Positions 35,986 through 45,700 of a stretch of DNA of 64,000 nt are shown here, one piece after another. The DNA is from Bacillota bacterium. Lineage in GTDB: Bacteria; Bacillota; Clostridia; Lachnospirales; Lachnospiraceae. The notes beneath the pieces were generated by a model. It was not told the origin of the DNA and did no database searches. It saw only the letters and a list, made by a program, of their open reading frames with translations. The position numbers and the translations under genes were made by a program. The DNA is taken from positions 1 to 64,000 of the forward strand of contig JAEZLZ010000065.1 of NCBI GenBank assembly GCA_023415055.1, in the 5' to 3' direction. Positions within the stretch are counted from its first letter, which is position 1; each line of letters begins with the position of its first letter.

Positions 35986-38900
35986 TTACTCCACACTTTT
36001 TAATGCTTCCACCATGTTAATTTTCCTTAGTGTCTTATTGGTAATTTTATTTACTAATAACGTAAAAATCATCGTTAGAAATGCAGCGCTGAGATAAGCC
36101 GTAGCAGAAACACTGACACGGAAAGCTATATCTGCGATGCTGACATTCGCCAGAATCGCATAGGTGATGCCATAACCGGCAGGCATTCCTAATAAAATAC
36201 CGATCAAGGTCAGGATCAAGGTTTCTTTATTAACATAAGAATAGACCTCTTTCGGTTTGAAGCCCAGTACTTTTATAGTGGCAAGTTCACGTTCACGTTC
36301 GCTGACATTGATATTTGAAAGGGTAAACAAAACCGTCAATGCCAGTACAGCGGACATACCAATCAGCAGGTAGACTACCATATCGATTATATTCTTTACA
36401 TCCTTAAAGGTATCGATTGCATCCTGGCTGCTGCTGACAGAGAGGATTCTGTCATCCTCACGCAGGTTATCCAGCCATTCCTCGCCCTTGGAAGGATCTA
36501 CAAGGTTCAATAGTAATGAAGTTCCGGCATAATCTCCAAAAGCATTCTGATAACAGCTTTCGCTCAGATATACATAATTGCCTGCATTATTCGCGGTTAT
36601 GAACGCTACCCGAAAGTCCTTCTCTAGATTTTCTTCATTTTGCAATGAGACAGTATCCCCTTTTTTCAACTTTAGTTGTTTTGCAGCATTTTGTGTGACA
36701 ACAATCCCTTCGATCGGAAGCAACATTTTATGGTTCGTTTCCATATCCTTCAGGTGGACAAAGGAAGCAAAATCCGCATCGTCCGGTATCACCATCACTG
36801 TGATATCCACGTTATCCCTGCTGCTCGACAGTGCTAAGGTGGCAATCTGTAATTGCTGCTTTTCCTTCACCATTTTGGATGCAGCTAATTCATCCTCTAG
36901 CTGATTCATTTCTTCTGTATTCAGGTTATCTGTTACTACGATTGCATCATATACTGTTACATCGCCATATTGATCCGGCATCACGCGTCCTACCGTATCC
37001 CGAATACCAAATCCAAGAACCATCAGCATCGTACAGCCTAAGATTCCTATAATCGTCATAATTGCACGTTTTTTATAGCGAAACAAATTACGACTGGTTA
37101 CTTTATTGAGAAATTTGAGACGTTTCCATATAAATGAAATCCGTTCCAGCAGGATTCTGCTTCCTTCCTTCGGCGCTTTCGGGCGCATCAGCTCAGCAGG
37201 ACGTTTATGCAGCATTTCAGCACAGGCGAAAATCGTCGCTCCCAGAATCCCTAGGAAAAACAAACCGAATCCGCCCAGCCCATAAACAGGATAGAAGGAA
37301 TATTGAAAGGTTGGTAATACATACATTGCCTGTACAATGATCCATAATACCTTGGGAAGTACATAAAAACCAATCCCAGCACCAAGGATACCGCCGGTGA
37401 TACAGGCTAAAGCTGCATAAAGAATGTATTTCATACTGATATGATGCTTTGTATATCCAATTGATTTATAGGTACCGATTAAGGTACGGTCCTCTTCTAC
37501 CATTCGAGTCATGGTTGTCAGGCTGACAAGTATTGCCACGATAAAGAAAATAATCGGGAACGCCTGGGTGACTGCTTGTATGAAGCTGATATCATTGTCT
37601 ATTCCGTCAAAACTATCATTTTCACTACGATCCCATACATACCATTTTGCCCTACTTATAGCAGCAATATCCTCCCTTGCATCACTTAGCTTTTGTTTTG
37701 CTGTTGCAATGGAATCCTCATACTCTGCTCTATTCTCATCAAGCTCCTTCTGTCCCTCTGTGAGGTCAGCTGCGGCATCCTCCAGCTTCTGTTTGCCCTC
37801 CTCAAGCTTTTGCAGACCCTCCGAAAGCTCAGCCTGTTTATCAGCAAATTGACTTGCTGCCTCCTCTTTATTCTGATCAAGCTCCTTTTGCCCACTAAAC
37901 AGCTTGCTCTTGCCATCCTCCAGTTTCCCCCGGGCATCTGAGATCTGCTTCCTTGTATCCGATTTTTGCGTTGCTAATACCGCCGCATTTTCATCCAGCA
38001 TACGCTGGCTGTAGCTCAAGGTGCCATGCGTAACAGCAAGAGAAGAAAAGTTCTTCGTTTGCTCTTCGGTCAGAGGATATCCGCCGGTGGCGAAACATAC
38101 CGCCAGAGCCTGGGTATCTGACTGCAGTTTCCCCATTGCTGCGTTATAGGTATCGGTTAATTCCCCGGTAGGTGTGTCACCCTGTTTGACAGCCAATAAA
38201 TAAGGAGCAGCACTGATTCCGTCTGAAATCATATCTGCCCATATCTCTTTCGCAGCTTCGCTGCTCCAGATCTTATATTCTTCTGGTGAAAGACCCGCAA
38301 CAGCTTTGGTTAACTGCGCTTCTGCCTCAGACCTTTGTTTCTTCAAGTCATTTTGGTTGTTGTTAAGCTGCTGCTCATAGGCAGCAATTTTCTTTAATGC
38401 ATCCTCTTCCTGACGGTTCAACTCTTTTTCACCGGCTTCAAGCTCTGCCGATTTGGCATCAATCTCCTTTTGAGCTGCGTCGAGCTTTTTCTTGGTGGAT
38501 ACCTTTGCCTCGCCCAGTGCCTTTTGTCCGTCGGTTAGCTTTGTCTGATTGTCCTGCAGCTCTTTTATTCCTTCTTTATAGCTATTCCAGCCATCCTCAA
38601 TTTTCGCCCTGGCATCCGCGAATTCTTGCTCTGCATCAGCCATTTTATCTGACAATTCCTGCTCTGCCTCAGAAAGCTTCCGCTGGGCATCCCCTACCAC
38701 CTTCTCATATCTGGCTTGCTCCCGCTCGTTCTGTATTGTATCCTCGATTGTAGCTGTCATACCTTCCACAAGCGTCCGATACTCTGTTGAATAGCAGTCC
38801 ATACCTTTTGTATCGTTTAGCGTAAGGTAAATCGCCGTATACACATCACTCTTGATACAATCCTTTGTGACATACATCATATAGTCCGTGCTGCTTGATG

Positions 38901-39564
38901 ACATGGACATCGCAGCAATGCTTCCCTCTGTATTAGAAATGTTCATAGGGCTGAGTATAATTGCTGTAATTTCATATTTTGTCACAGCTAAGGAGGGAGT
39001 GACTTCTTCACTATCCGTTGAAACAGCGAAATCCTCCTCGTCCTCTGAAGCCTCCGATGCCGGGGTATCTTCCGTATCAGCATCGTCATCGCCGTTTGCC
39101 TCTTCTAAGGTGATGGTATCTCCTATCTGCAGCCCGGTATCGTTGATGAACCTTGAAGTCACGGCAATCTGTCCCGGTCTTGTAGGCTGTGTGCCCTCAA
39201 GCACATAAGGCTCGTTCATACCGCCCTCATCCAGAGTGGTTACGTTTCCTAAAAGCTGCTTCCCATCCTTAAGCGCTGCCAAGACATCCAAGCTACAATT
39301 ACCGAACACTGAACTCACATCTTCGAGACTTGATACCGCAGACAGATCGTCTTCCTCAAGTCCAAGGGTTGATACAATTTTTATATCGTACGTATTTTGT
39401 TTATCATAGAAATAATCAGCAGAGTCAAATACATCCATACACCCTGCTGCAAATCCGGTAAATACACCTGTTCCAAGAGCTATCATCACAGCAATCGCTA
39501 TAAATCTGGATAGATTATCTCTTATCGTTCGAAAAATATCTTTATAAAATGCTTTTTTTCTCAT
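35986..39564 (-). CDS. Large FtsX-family ABC permease with coiled-coil extracytoplasmic domain
   Basis: A 1192-residue membrane protein. One helix near the N-terminus (FIAIAVMIALGTGVFTGFAAG) is followed by an extracytoplasmic region holding a long heptad-rich coiled coil (about residues 290-650, e.g. QRKLSEAEQELSDKMADAEQ). Three helices then form the first FtsX core; a helix, a MacB-like domain and three further helices (VVYLLIGMSAVLALTVLF onward) form the second. The product works with the ATPase encoded just upstream. ATG 39564 is preceded by GGTGATAAG and lies four bases after the ATPase stop. The system probably transduces force across the membrane or exports a lipid or peptide; the substrate is unknown. 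An acidic Asp/Glu-rich insert lies near residues 165-195. Confidence 0.88.
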   Translation of the reverse strand: MRKKAFYKDIFRTIRDNLSRFIAIAVMIALGTGVFTGFAAGCMDVFDSADYFYDKQNTYDIKIVSTLGLEEDDLSAVSSLEDVSSVFGNCSLDVLAALKDGKQLLGNVTTLDEGGMNEPYVLEGTQPTRPGQIAVTSRFINDTGLQIGDTITLEEANGDDDADTEDTPASEASEDEEDFAVSTDSEEVTPSLAVTKYEITAIILSPMNISNTEGSIAAMSMSSSSTDYMMYVTKDCIKSDVYTAIYLTLNDTKGMDCYSTEYRTLVEGMTATIEDTIQNEREQARYEKVVGDAQRKLSEAEQELSDKMADAEQEFADARAKIEDGWNSYKEGIKELQDNQTKLTDGQKALGEAKVSTKKKLDAAQKEIDAKSAELEAGEKELNRQEEDALKKIAAYEQQLNNNQNDLKKQRSEAEAQLTKAVAGLSPEEYKIWSSEAAKEIWADMISDGISAAPYLLAVKQGDTPTGELTDTYNAAMGKLQSDTQALAVCFATGGYPLTEEQTKNFSSLAVTHGTLSYSQRMLDENAAVLATQKSDTRKQISDARGKLEDGKSKLFSGQKELDQNKEEAASQFADKQAELSEGLQKLEEGKQKLEDAAADLTEGQKELDENRAEYEDSIATAKQKLSDAREDIAAISRAKWYVWDRSENDSFDGIDNDISFIQAVTQAFPIIFFIVAILVSLTTMTRMVEEDRTLIGTYKSIGYTKHHISMKYILYAALACITGGILGAGIGFYVLPKVLWIIVQAMYVLPTFQYSFYPVYGLGGFGLFFLGILGATIFACAEMLHKRPAELMRPKAPKEGSRILLERISFIWKRLKFLNKVTSRNLFRYKKRAIMTIIGILGCTMLMVLGFGIRDTVGRVMPDQYGDVTVYDAIVVTDNLNTEEMNQLEDELAASKMVKEKQQLQIATLALSSSRDNVDITVMVIPDDADFASFVHLKDMETNHKMLLPIEGIVVTQNAAKQLKLKKGDTVSLQNEENLEKDFRVAFITANNAGNYVYLSESCYQNAFGDYAGTSLLLNLVDPSKGEEWLDNLREDDRILSVSSSQDAIDTFKDVKNIIDMVVYLLIGMSAVLALTVLFTLSNINVSERERELATIKVLGFKPKEVYSYVNKETLILTLIGILLGMPAGYGITYAILANVSIADIAFRVSVSATAYLSAAFLTMIFTLLVNKITNKTLRKINMVEALKSVE

Positions 39565-39568
39565 CTTA

Positions 39569-40270
39569 TCACCATTCGATTTCTGAAATGTGTATCGGAT
39601 TTGCATTGATCGTCACATCCACTACTTTGCCGCTTTTAAAGCGAAGTACTTTATCAGCCATTGGTGCTATGGCACTGTTATGAGTAATAATAATAACTGT
39701 AATTCCTTCCATACGGCAGGTGTCTTGTAAAATCTGTAAAATCTGCTTACCCGTCACATAATCCAAAGCTCCCGTCGGTTCATCGCAGAGTAACAGCTTG
39801 GGTCTTTTTGCTATGGCTCGGGCTATGGAAACCCGCTGCTGTTCACCACCGGATAGCTGAGCCGGAAAATTATTTTTTCGCTCACAAAGTCCGACCTTAC
39901 CCAGGGTTTCGGAAGCATCTAAGCTGTCCTCGCAGATCTGTGCGGCCAATTCCACGTTTTCCAGCGCAGTAAGATTAGGCACTAAATTGTAAAACTGAAA
40001 TACAAATCCCACATCATTTCGGCGATATTGGCATAACTGCTCCTCTTTCCAGTGCGTAATATCATTGCCATCAAAAAGCACTCTGCCTCTCGTTACATTA
40101 TCCATACCGCCAAGAATATTGAGTGCGGTTGTTTTTCCTGCTCCGGACGAACCAAGTATGACTGCCAGTTCTCCCTTCTCAACCGAAAAATCCGCACCAT
40201 TTAATGCTCGCACAAGATTATTTCCTGAGCCATATTCTTTATACACATTTTCAAACGAAATAAATGACAT
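39569..40270 (-). CDS. ABC transporter ATPase (LolD/MacB type)
   Basis: A 233-residue nucleotide-binding protein. Walker A is [10 protein letters not shown], the signature is [14 protein letters not shown], and Walker B is [12 protein letters not shown], all intact and typical of the lipoprotein/macrolide exporter subfamily. GGAGG lies five bases before ATG 40270; an in-frame TTG four codons earlier overlaps it. It is translationally close-coupled to the large FtsX permease gene and must be its motor. Confidence 0.94.
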   Translation of the reverse strand: MSFISFENVYKEYGSGNNLVRALNGADFSVEKGELAVILGSSGAGKTTALNILGGMDNVTRGRVLFDGNDITHWKEEQLCQYRRNDVGFVFQFYNLVPNLTALENVELAAQICEDSLDASETLGKVGLCERKNNFPAQLSGGEQQRVSIARAIAKRPKLLLCDEPTGALDYVTGKQILQILQDTCRMEGITVIIITHNSAIAPMADKVLRFKSGKVVDVTINANPIHISEIEW

Positions 40271-40465
40271 TTTATCCTCCAAATTTCTCCGATTATCATA
40301 CTGTATTCATATATTTACCTACTGCATCGATCATATGCATTTATCAATATCATTTTACGTTTTATTTCGACAATTATCAAGACCCTCGACTGTCAAAAGG
40401 CTCTTTCCTCACTCTAAAGCAAGATCCAATTCAAATCAATCTGCCTTTATTATGACATACTTCAT

Positions 40466-40609
40466 ATGACGGTAGGACTCTTTCTTGGTCAGATCCTTAT
40501 AGATGATAATGGAATTCCCATGGATTATATTAAAGAAGAGGTCTGGATTGCTTACCAGACCTGCTCGCGGAGGTATCGACGTATTAGCCTATCAATTATT
40601 CTGCTATAG
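40466..40609 (+). mobile_element. Transposase remnant (IS4/IS1634-like)
   Basis: A 47-codon plus-strand frame reads MTVGLFLG then ILIDDNGIPMDYI, resembling the core of IS4/IS1634-type transposases (VGLFLDDNGIPxxYE). Everything on either side is lost. Together with about 190 bases of apparently non-coding sequence it fills the gap between the ATPase gene and the next minus-strand gene. Confidence 0.4.
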
Positions 40610-41200
40610 AATCTGCACCCGATAGGCGGGTGATTGGGGTGGTATGCTAAGCGTCTGGAAGATGGCATGCTCCACCCGAACCAACTGCCCGGGCTGGATA
40701 TCTTCTAATGGAATAGTATTATCCTCTTGATTCAGTATCACTGTCTTATTCGAGATAGTGAAAACAATCTGATCATTAATGTCATATGGGTTTCCGGTAG
40801 TGAGAAAATTATTATTTACATCAACACTCACAACACGATCCGTTGTTATATTCACAGAAGCATCTTCCTCCAATACTACAATCCGATAAGCATTTGATTG
40901 CGGAGGAATACTTCTTGTCATTATAGGAGAAAAATCTGCAGCTATATTCATTCCCTCTTTTAAATCAAACAGATCAAGTGGTACTCCATTTTCGTCCATA
41001 ATAATAGTATCATTCCCTACATTTAGCCTAACTTCCTGTGTGTAAATCATATTGTTCTCGTCGTTTACCTCGAAAGATATTAAAACATATCCTGCTCTGT
41101 CTGTGTCCGCAGCTACTTCTTCAATGAAAGCGTCTTCTACATGTATCATAGTATCACCGATAAATAACATTCCCTGTGGGGTGGAACCAGTACGATTCAT
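40604..41200 (-). CDS. Unrecognised protein with an internal duplication
   Basis: A 198-residue protein with no signal peptide or membrane helix. Its two halves repeat: the first ends DLKEGMNIAADF then SIPPQSNAYRIVVL, the second ends DIQPGQLVRVEHAIF then SIPPQSPAYRVQIL. Each half also has a beta-rich lead-in with an NDTIIMDENGVPL- or NKTVILNQEDNTIPL-like strand. The motif SIPPQSxAYR is strikingly conserved between halves. ATG 41200 has AGAGG six bases upstream. It lies 99 bases downstream of the CorA-like gene on the same strand and could be a fourth member of that cassette, or independent. I do not recognise the family. Confidence 0.7.
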   Translation of the reverse strand: MNRTGSTPQGMLFIGDTMIHVEDAFIEEVAADTDRAGYVLISFEVNDENNMIYTQEVRLNVGNDTIIMDENGVPLDLFDLKEGMNIAADFSPIMTRSIPPQSNAYRIVVLEEDASVNITTDRVVSVDVNNNFLTTGNPYDINDQIVFTISNKTVILNQEDNTIPLEDIQPGQLVRVEHAIFQTLSIPPQSPAYRVQIL

Positions 41201-41299
41201 AATCATCCTCTGAAGCTTAAATTATTCTAGTTATAATATATGTTAGTTCAACAAGAAGTTGAGCCTCTCCGTTCGCAAGATCGTTCTTATGTATTAGCA

Positions 41300-42661
41300 T
41301 TATTTTCTAAATATTCTTTTTATTATTGTGAAAATAGCAGTCATCATAATAAAGCATATTAATATGAGAGCAACCCAATGAGCTCCTGTAAATACGATCC
41401 CTTCCTTCATTCGGTCTGCAAACCCAATCGCATCTGCAAAAGCAGAAATAACACTGAAGATCGCAATTAAGGCTAACACAAAATTCATACTTTTTTCATT
41501 GGAGAAATCCTGATATTCTGTCACTCGATCGATCACATCCTGTATATCAGAATTGAGACATTCCAGGGACAGGCACTCATACATCCCATTATAAAACCTT
41601 TGATAAGAAGCCTCATCCGATACCGTCTTATATGCAAAGTTGATGCGGAACCGAATCAATTCTTTCTTGATTTTCTCTAATTTCTTCATTCGATTCTGAT
41701 TTTTTACAGCGATATAGTTATAGTATAGGAGTACCTGGCGCTGATGCAGTAATATCATATAAAGGAGAAAGTAGTCATTTCGTACATAGTGGGCGTACTG
41801 ATCTTTTATAAAATAATTATTTTCACCGGGGATACAATAGGACAAGGAAGCTACACCCTTCGTCGAGCCGCCCCAATACTGATTATTATTTTGTTTCCAT
41901 GTAAAATCGAATAAATGATCTTCTTCTTTTTCTTGTACGGAAAAGCTGCTATGGAAGCCTTTTCTCAGATACAATAACTGACGGGTGAGTACCTTTTCCT
42001 CTATGGGTTTACCTAATTGTATACGATGGTAGATATAGCACTGACTTTTACATGAGGTTGGAAATATTTCAATATGCTTACGATTGCCTTCTACGTCCAA
42101 TAATTTATTAGTAATTTCCATTAGCTTTAAATCGCTCTCAATGAGCTCATTGCTCTCATTCCCACAGGGTAATAAAGCTGTGAATCTTACTCCCTTCCCG
42201 GATTTTCTATCCGGTACCAAGGCACGTAATAAAGCAAAGCTTTTATTAACGATTGTTTCTAACTCATCCTCTAAATGATCGATTTGATAAATCAGAAATC
42301 CAAATCCAGTTGTGAAATACAAAATCCTAATCTGGGATATTCTCATCGTAAATTGATCCGGTAATCTGTTCTCTTCCACAATTAAATCTGAAGTAATAGC
42401 TATATCCGTATCCCTTGCAGGTAATTTGTATTGCTGATAACTCTCTTCTTTTAAAGTGAAATAGGTAGCTATTCGTTCATTATCTTTGCCCTTATCAAAT
42501 GCATCAATATGTTTTGCCAGAAACCAGTGATTACTACTCCCTTCTTTCTTCCAGTTAACACCTAACCTTTTTTCAAATACCTTCCTCCCTGAATAATAAA
42601 AGGGAACAAGGAAGAAACTCTCGCTATTGTTTTTTAGTACCTCAACCGGGTTCTTCTCCAT
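41300..42661 (-). CDS. CorA-like membrane protein of the STAND cassette
   Basis: A 453-residue protein. The N-terminal 250 residues are mixed alpha/beta and soluble. A long helical stretch (about 300-390, rich in Lys/Glu) leads into two C-terminal membrane helices (about 391-412, NFVLALIAIFSVISAFADAI, and 428-447, HWVALILICFIMMTAIFTI). The layout is that of CorA/ZntB channels, but the GMN signature between the helices is absent (IGFADRM instead), so normal magnesium transport is unlikely. GGAGGAG precedes the start. It lies 127 bases downstream of the giant STAND-like gene on the same strand. It may be a membrane-acting effector, an inference from layout and context. Confidence 0.6.
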   Translation of the reverse strand: MEKNPVEVLKNNSESFFLVPFYYSGRKVFEKRLGVNWKKEGSSNHWFLAKHIDAFDKGKDNERIATYFTLKEESYQQYKLPARDTDIAITSDLIVEENRLPDQFTMRISQIRILYFTTGFGFLIYQIDHLEDELETIVNKSFALLRALVPDRKSGKGVRFTALLPCGNESNELIESDLKLMEITNKLLDVEGNRKHIEIFPTSCKSQCYIYHRIQLGKPIEEKVLTRQLLYLRKGFHSSFSVQEKEEDHLFDFTWKQNNNQYWGGSTKGVASLSYCIPGENNYFIKDQYAHYVRNDYFLLYMILLHQRQVLLYYNYIAVKNQNRMKKLEKIKKELIRFRINFAYKTVSDEASYQRFYNGMYECLSLECLNSDIQDVIDRVTEYQDFSNEKSMNFVLALIAIFSVISAFADAIGFADRMKEGIVFTGAHWVALILICFIMMTAIFTIIKRIFRK

Positions 42662-42788
42662 GTTACTCCTCCGTAATAAACACTTTCTAAGATTATCGAA
42701 TATAACATATCTGTTCTTTGTTTCCCGCTTATGTCAGGTGTATTTTACTCTCCGGTTACATAAGCACGAACCTGCTGATCAATATCCA

Positions 42789-45700
42789 TTATTTCGTAAT
42801 GACTAGCCTGCAGATTCCTTCAAATACCGAAGGTTGTCCCATCGAATTCTTACTGTCACCAAATAATAGGGCTAAGAATTCAGCGAACATCTTATCATCG
42901 ATCGAATCTCCTACGTGAGCGACCTTATTTCGAATATCTTTTGCTCTTTCATATGCTTTACAATACTTTCCAAAATCGAAACCTATATTTTTGACCTCGG
43001 CTTGACACTTGTCTTTATAATCAGACAAAAAAACATTATAATTTCCAACCGTATATAACGTAGTATTCCGGCTATCTTTTAATTTTACAATTCCTTTCTT
43101 CTTGCATATTGTTACATCCTGCTCCGGAATTTTTTTCATTAAGAAGCCCTTCAACAATCTATTCGAGATTAATTCAAAGGCCAAGCAGTAATTTAAAGCA
43201 AAGACGGAATAGTCATATTTGGGTTGAATAATGCCCTTTGTAAACCTTCGAAAGGCTTCGCCATATTTTATATACTGATAAACATCTTCTTCTTTCTTTA
43301 TTCGCTCCCAAATATCCACCGGGATACCAAATTCCTCCATGTTTACCTCGGCTTCCTCTTTCCACGGAATGCTTTGATGATATTCCTTGAGGTTGATTTT
43401 ATCCTTGGATTCGAGATTATTTTTTCTTATATATTCTTCTTTTCCAAAACAATTGATTATATCTTGAAACTTAGCTTCTACTGTATCTACTCTGGCATTA
43501 AGCTCGACCTTGGCTGCCTCTATCTTCCCCTCCATCTCGGCTTTCACCTCGGCTTTCATCTTGACATTCGCCGCACTAATCTTGGCATCCACCAAATCAC
43601 TGCCTTGATCTGGCAGACCATTCTTCTTCTTAATATAACTTTGATAAGCGGCATTATCTTCTCGGAATAATTTCTTATTCCACATCGGCTCCCAATGTTC
43701 AAATAGCTCCTTGGCTTCATTCGTCAGATTTATAATGCCATGATCGATATTAAAGGTCATCCCTTTACGAATATAATCAACCATATAACTAAGTAATGCA
43801 GGTATTCCCCAGGTTAATTTATATAGCTCTTCATGCGGAAATGCTTGTAATTTTTCTTCCTGATACTTCTGTCTGCTTCTTATGTAATCTCTGGTTTCAT
43901 TTTCATCAAAACCAGTTAATTCAATGCAGGTAAATTCCACAAACTCAACTTGGATCATGGGCTCGGATCCTATTACAAGATGTATCTTCTTATCCATTAA
44001 TAGACTCAGTATATTATCCATCTCATGCTTTGATTCATCGCGAAATTCCTCATAATGATCTAAAAACAGATGAACTTTCCGAATCTCCTTTTGTTGCTTG
44101 ATTCCATCCAGATAGTTCAATGATCCATCAGAGCTTTTCATATTCTCGAGCCAGTTTTCTCCCCATAGATAATTAAGTGCAATAATCCTTTTGATCGCTT
44201 GATGGATTTGATGATACAGCTTTTGGCTAAAATCCTCATTCGGTTTTTCTTTACTAATATCCTTACTGTCAAGATATAGGAATATGTTGCCCCCATCGAT
44301 AGCCCTCTCGCAATACTCCTGATAGCATTGTCTGAGTAGAGAGGATACCCCCATTCCCTTCGGACCATATAGATTAACATTATGGGAAGCACTTATCACC
44401 TTCCGATAAAAATCCTCCAGTGAATTTTTACTCTCGATACGGTCGATAAAATACTTTTTATCCCTAATTGTTTCTCGGCTCACAGTTTGTACCAGCTCAG
44501 TATAGATCCATGGTCTCCACTTATGCATCATACTGCTGATTAGTCTTTTGTCAATCCCTACTATCTCTCTTTCTAAAGAAGAAAGCCGATCAATCGCTGT
44601 TTCCAATAATCCGATATCATTAAATGGATTGGTTGATTTTTCAAATGCCTGCAGACAACCGATGATTACTTGCACTTCTCTTAAAAAGACATTTTTAGGA
44701 TTATTCCAGTTATCAAAGAGATAAATTATTTTATGAATGTCATAAGAAATTGCAGGAAATAGCTTTATTATTGTATTATATGGTTTTTCCGGAATATGCT
44801 CTAATATGACATAATATTGTTCTCTTATTTTTTCTAATAAATCAAGACAATCTGATTTGTTACTCCCCAGGCAAAGGATGCCCTCGTGAAGCATTGAGAT
44901 ACCAGTGGCATAATCATTCGTCTCAAACTTTTCTAAATGTAATAGATATCCTAACTCTGCCTTTGCTAACTGCAGTCTTCTTTGCAGCGTTACATCCTTT
45001 TCAATTCCATCCGGAGTAAACGACTGATTGGTTAATATTTGAAGCAATAGGTCTTTTCGATTTATATTGAAGCTTTCCCGTTCTAATTGAAGAAACAATT
45101 CTTCGATTGGTTTAAAAGGCTCGTTATTGTTAAAATCATTTATAACCTTTTGAAGAAAACGGGTATCCTGGTTTTCCTCCGGTAGATCAACATGAACATT
45201 CAAAGCCTGACTTTTATAATCCATCAGAATCAGCTTCTGCCCTTTCTTCATTTTCTGCTCATTTAATACCAAGATCGGTTTGTTATTCGATTCTGTTAAA
45301 GTCGATTGAATAATTCTATCATTCGTATCTGCTAATTTGTGTTTAAAATCAGCATCATTACTCGTTTGATACAGGTTAGGAAGTAAATAAGAAATATGCC
45401 TGGTATCCCTCAATAATAATAATGTAGTTAATAATTTTTCTTCCGGACTGTCTTCCTCCGCCTCTATAGATTGGTCGGAGCCGGGATTTTTCTTGTTCTT
45501 ATCCAATTTAAATTGTTCAAACGATATTAACTGCTGAATATAACGTAATAGGTTGCTTTCCTCTTCATCCAGCACTGCCATTACTTTTATTGTTTCATCA
45601 GGATATTTGCTGGAGAGATAGGCCAGTACTTCATATACCTGCTTGGCTTTAATGTCTTTCCTTGCAGATAATTTTATTTTCTCATTGTTGCTGGCTGAAT

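Noticed and set aside
38397..38753. 118-codon plus-strand frame opposite the FtsX permease coiled coil
   Set aside because: Repetitive coiled-coil codons on the other strand produce an open shadow frame rich in Pro and His.
43224..43670. 148-codon plus-strand frame opposite the giant STAND-like gene
   Set aside because: Its apparent hydrophobic segments mirror the charged coiled-coil and helix codons on the other strand; no ribosome binding site.
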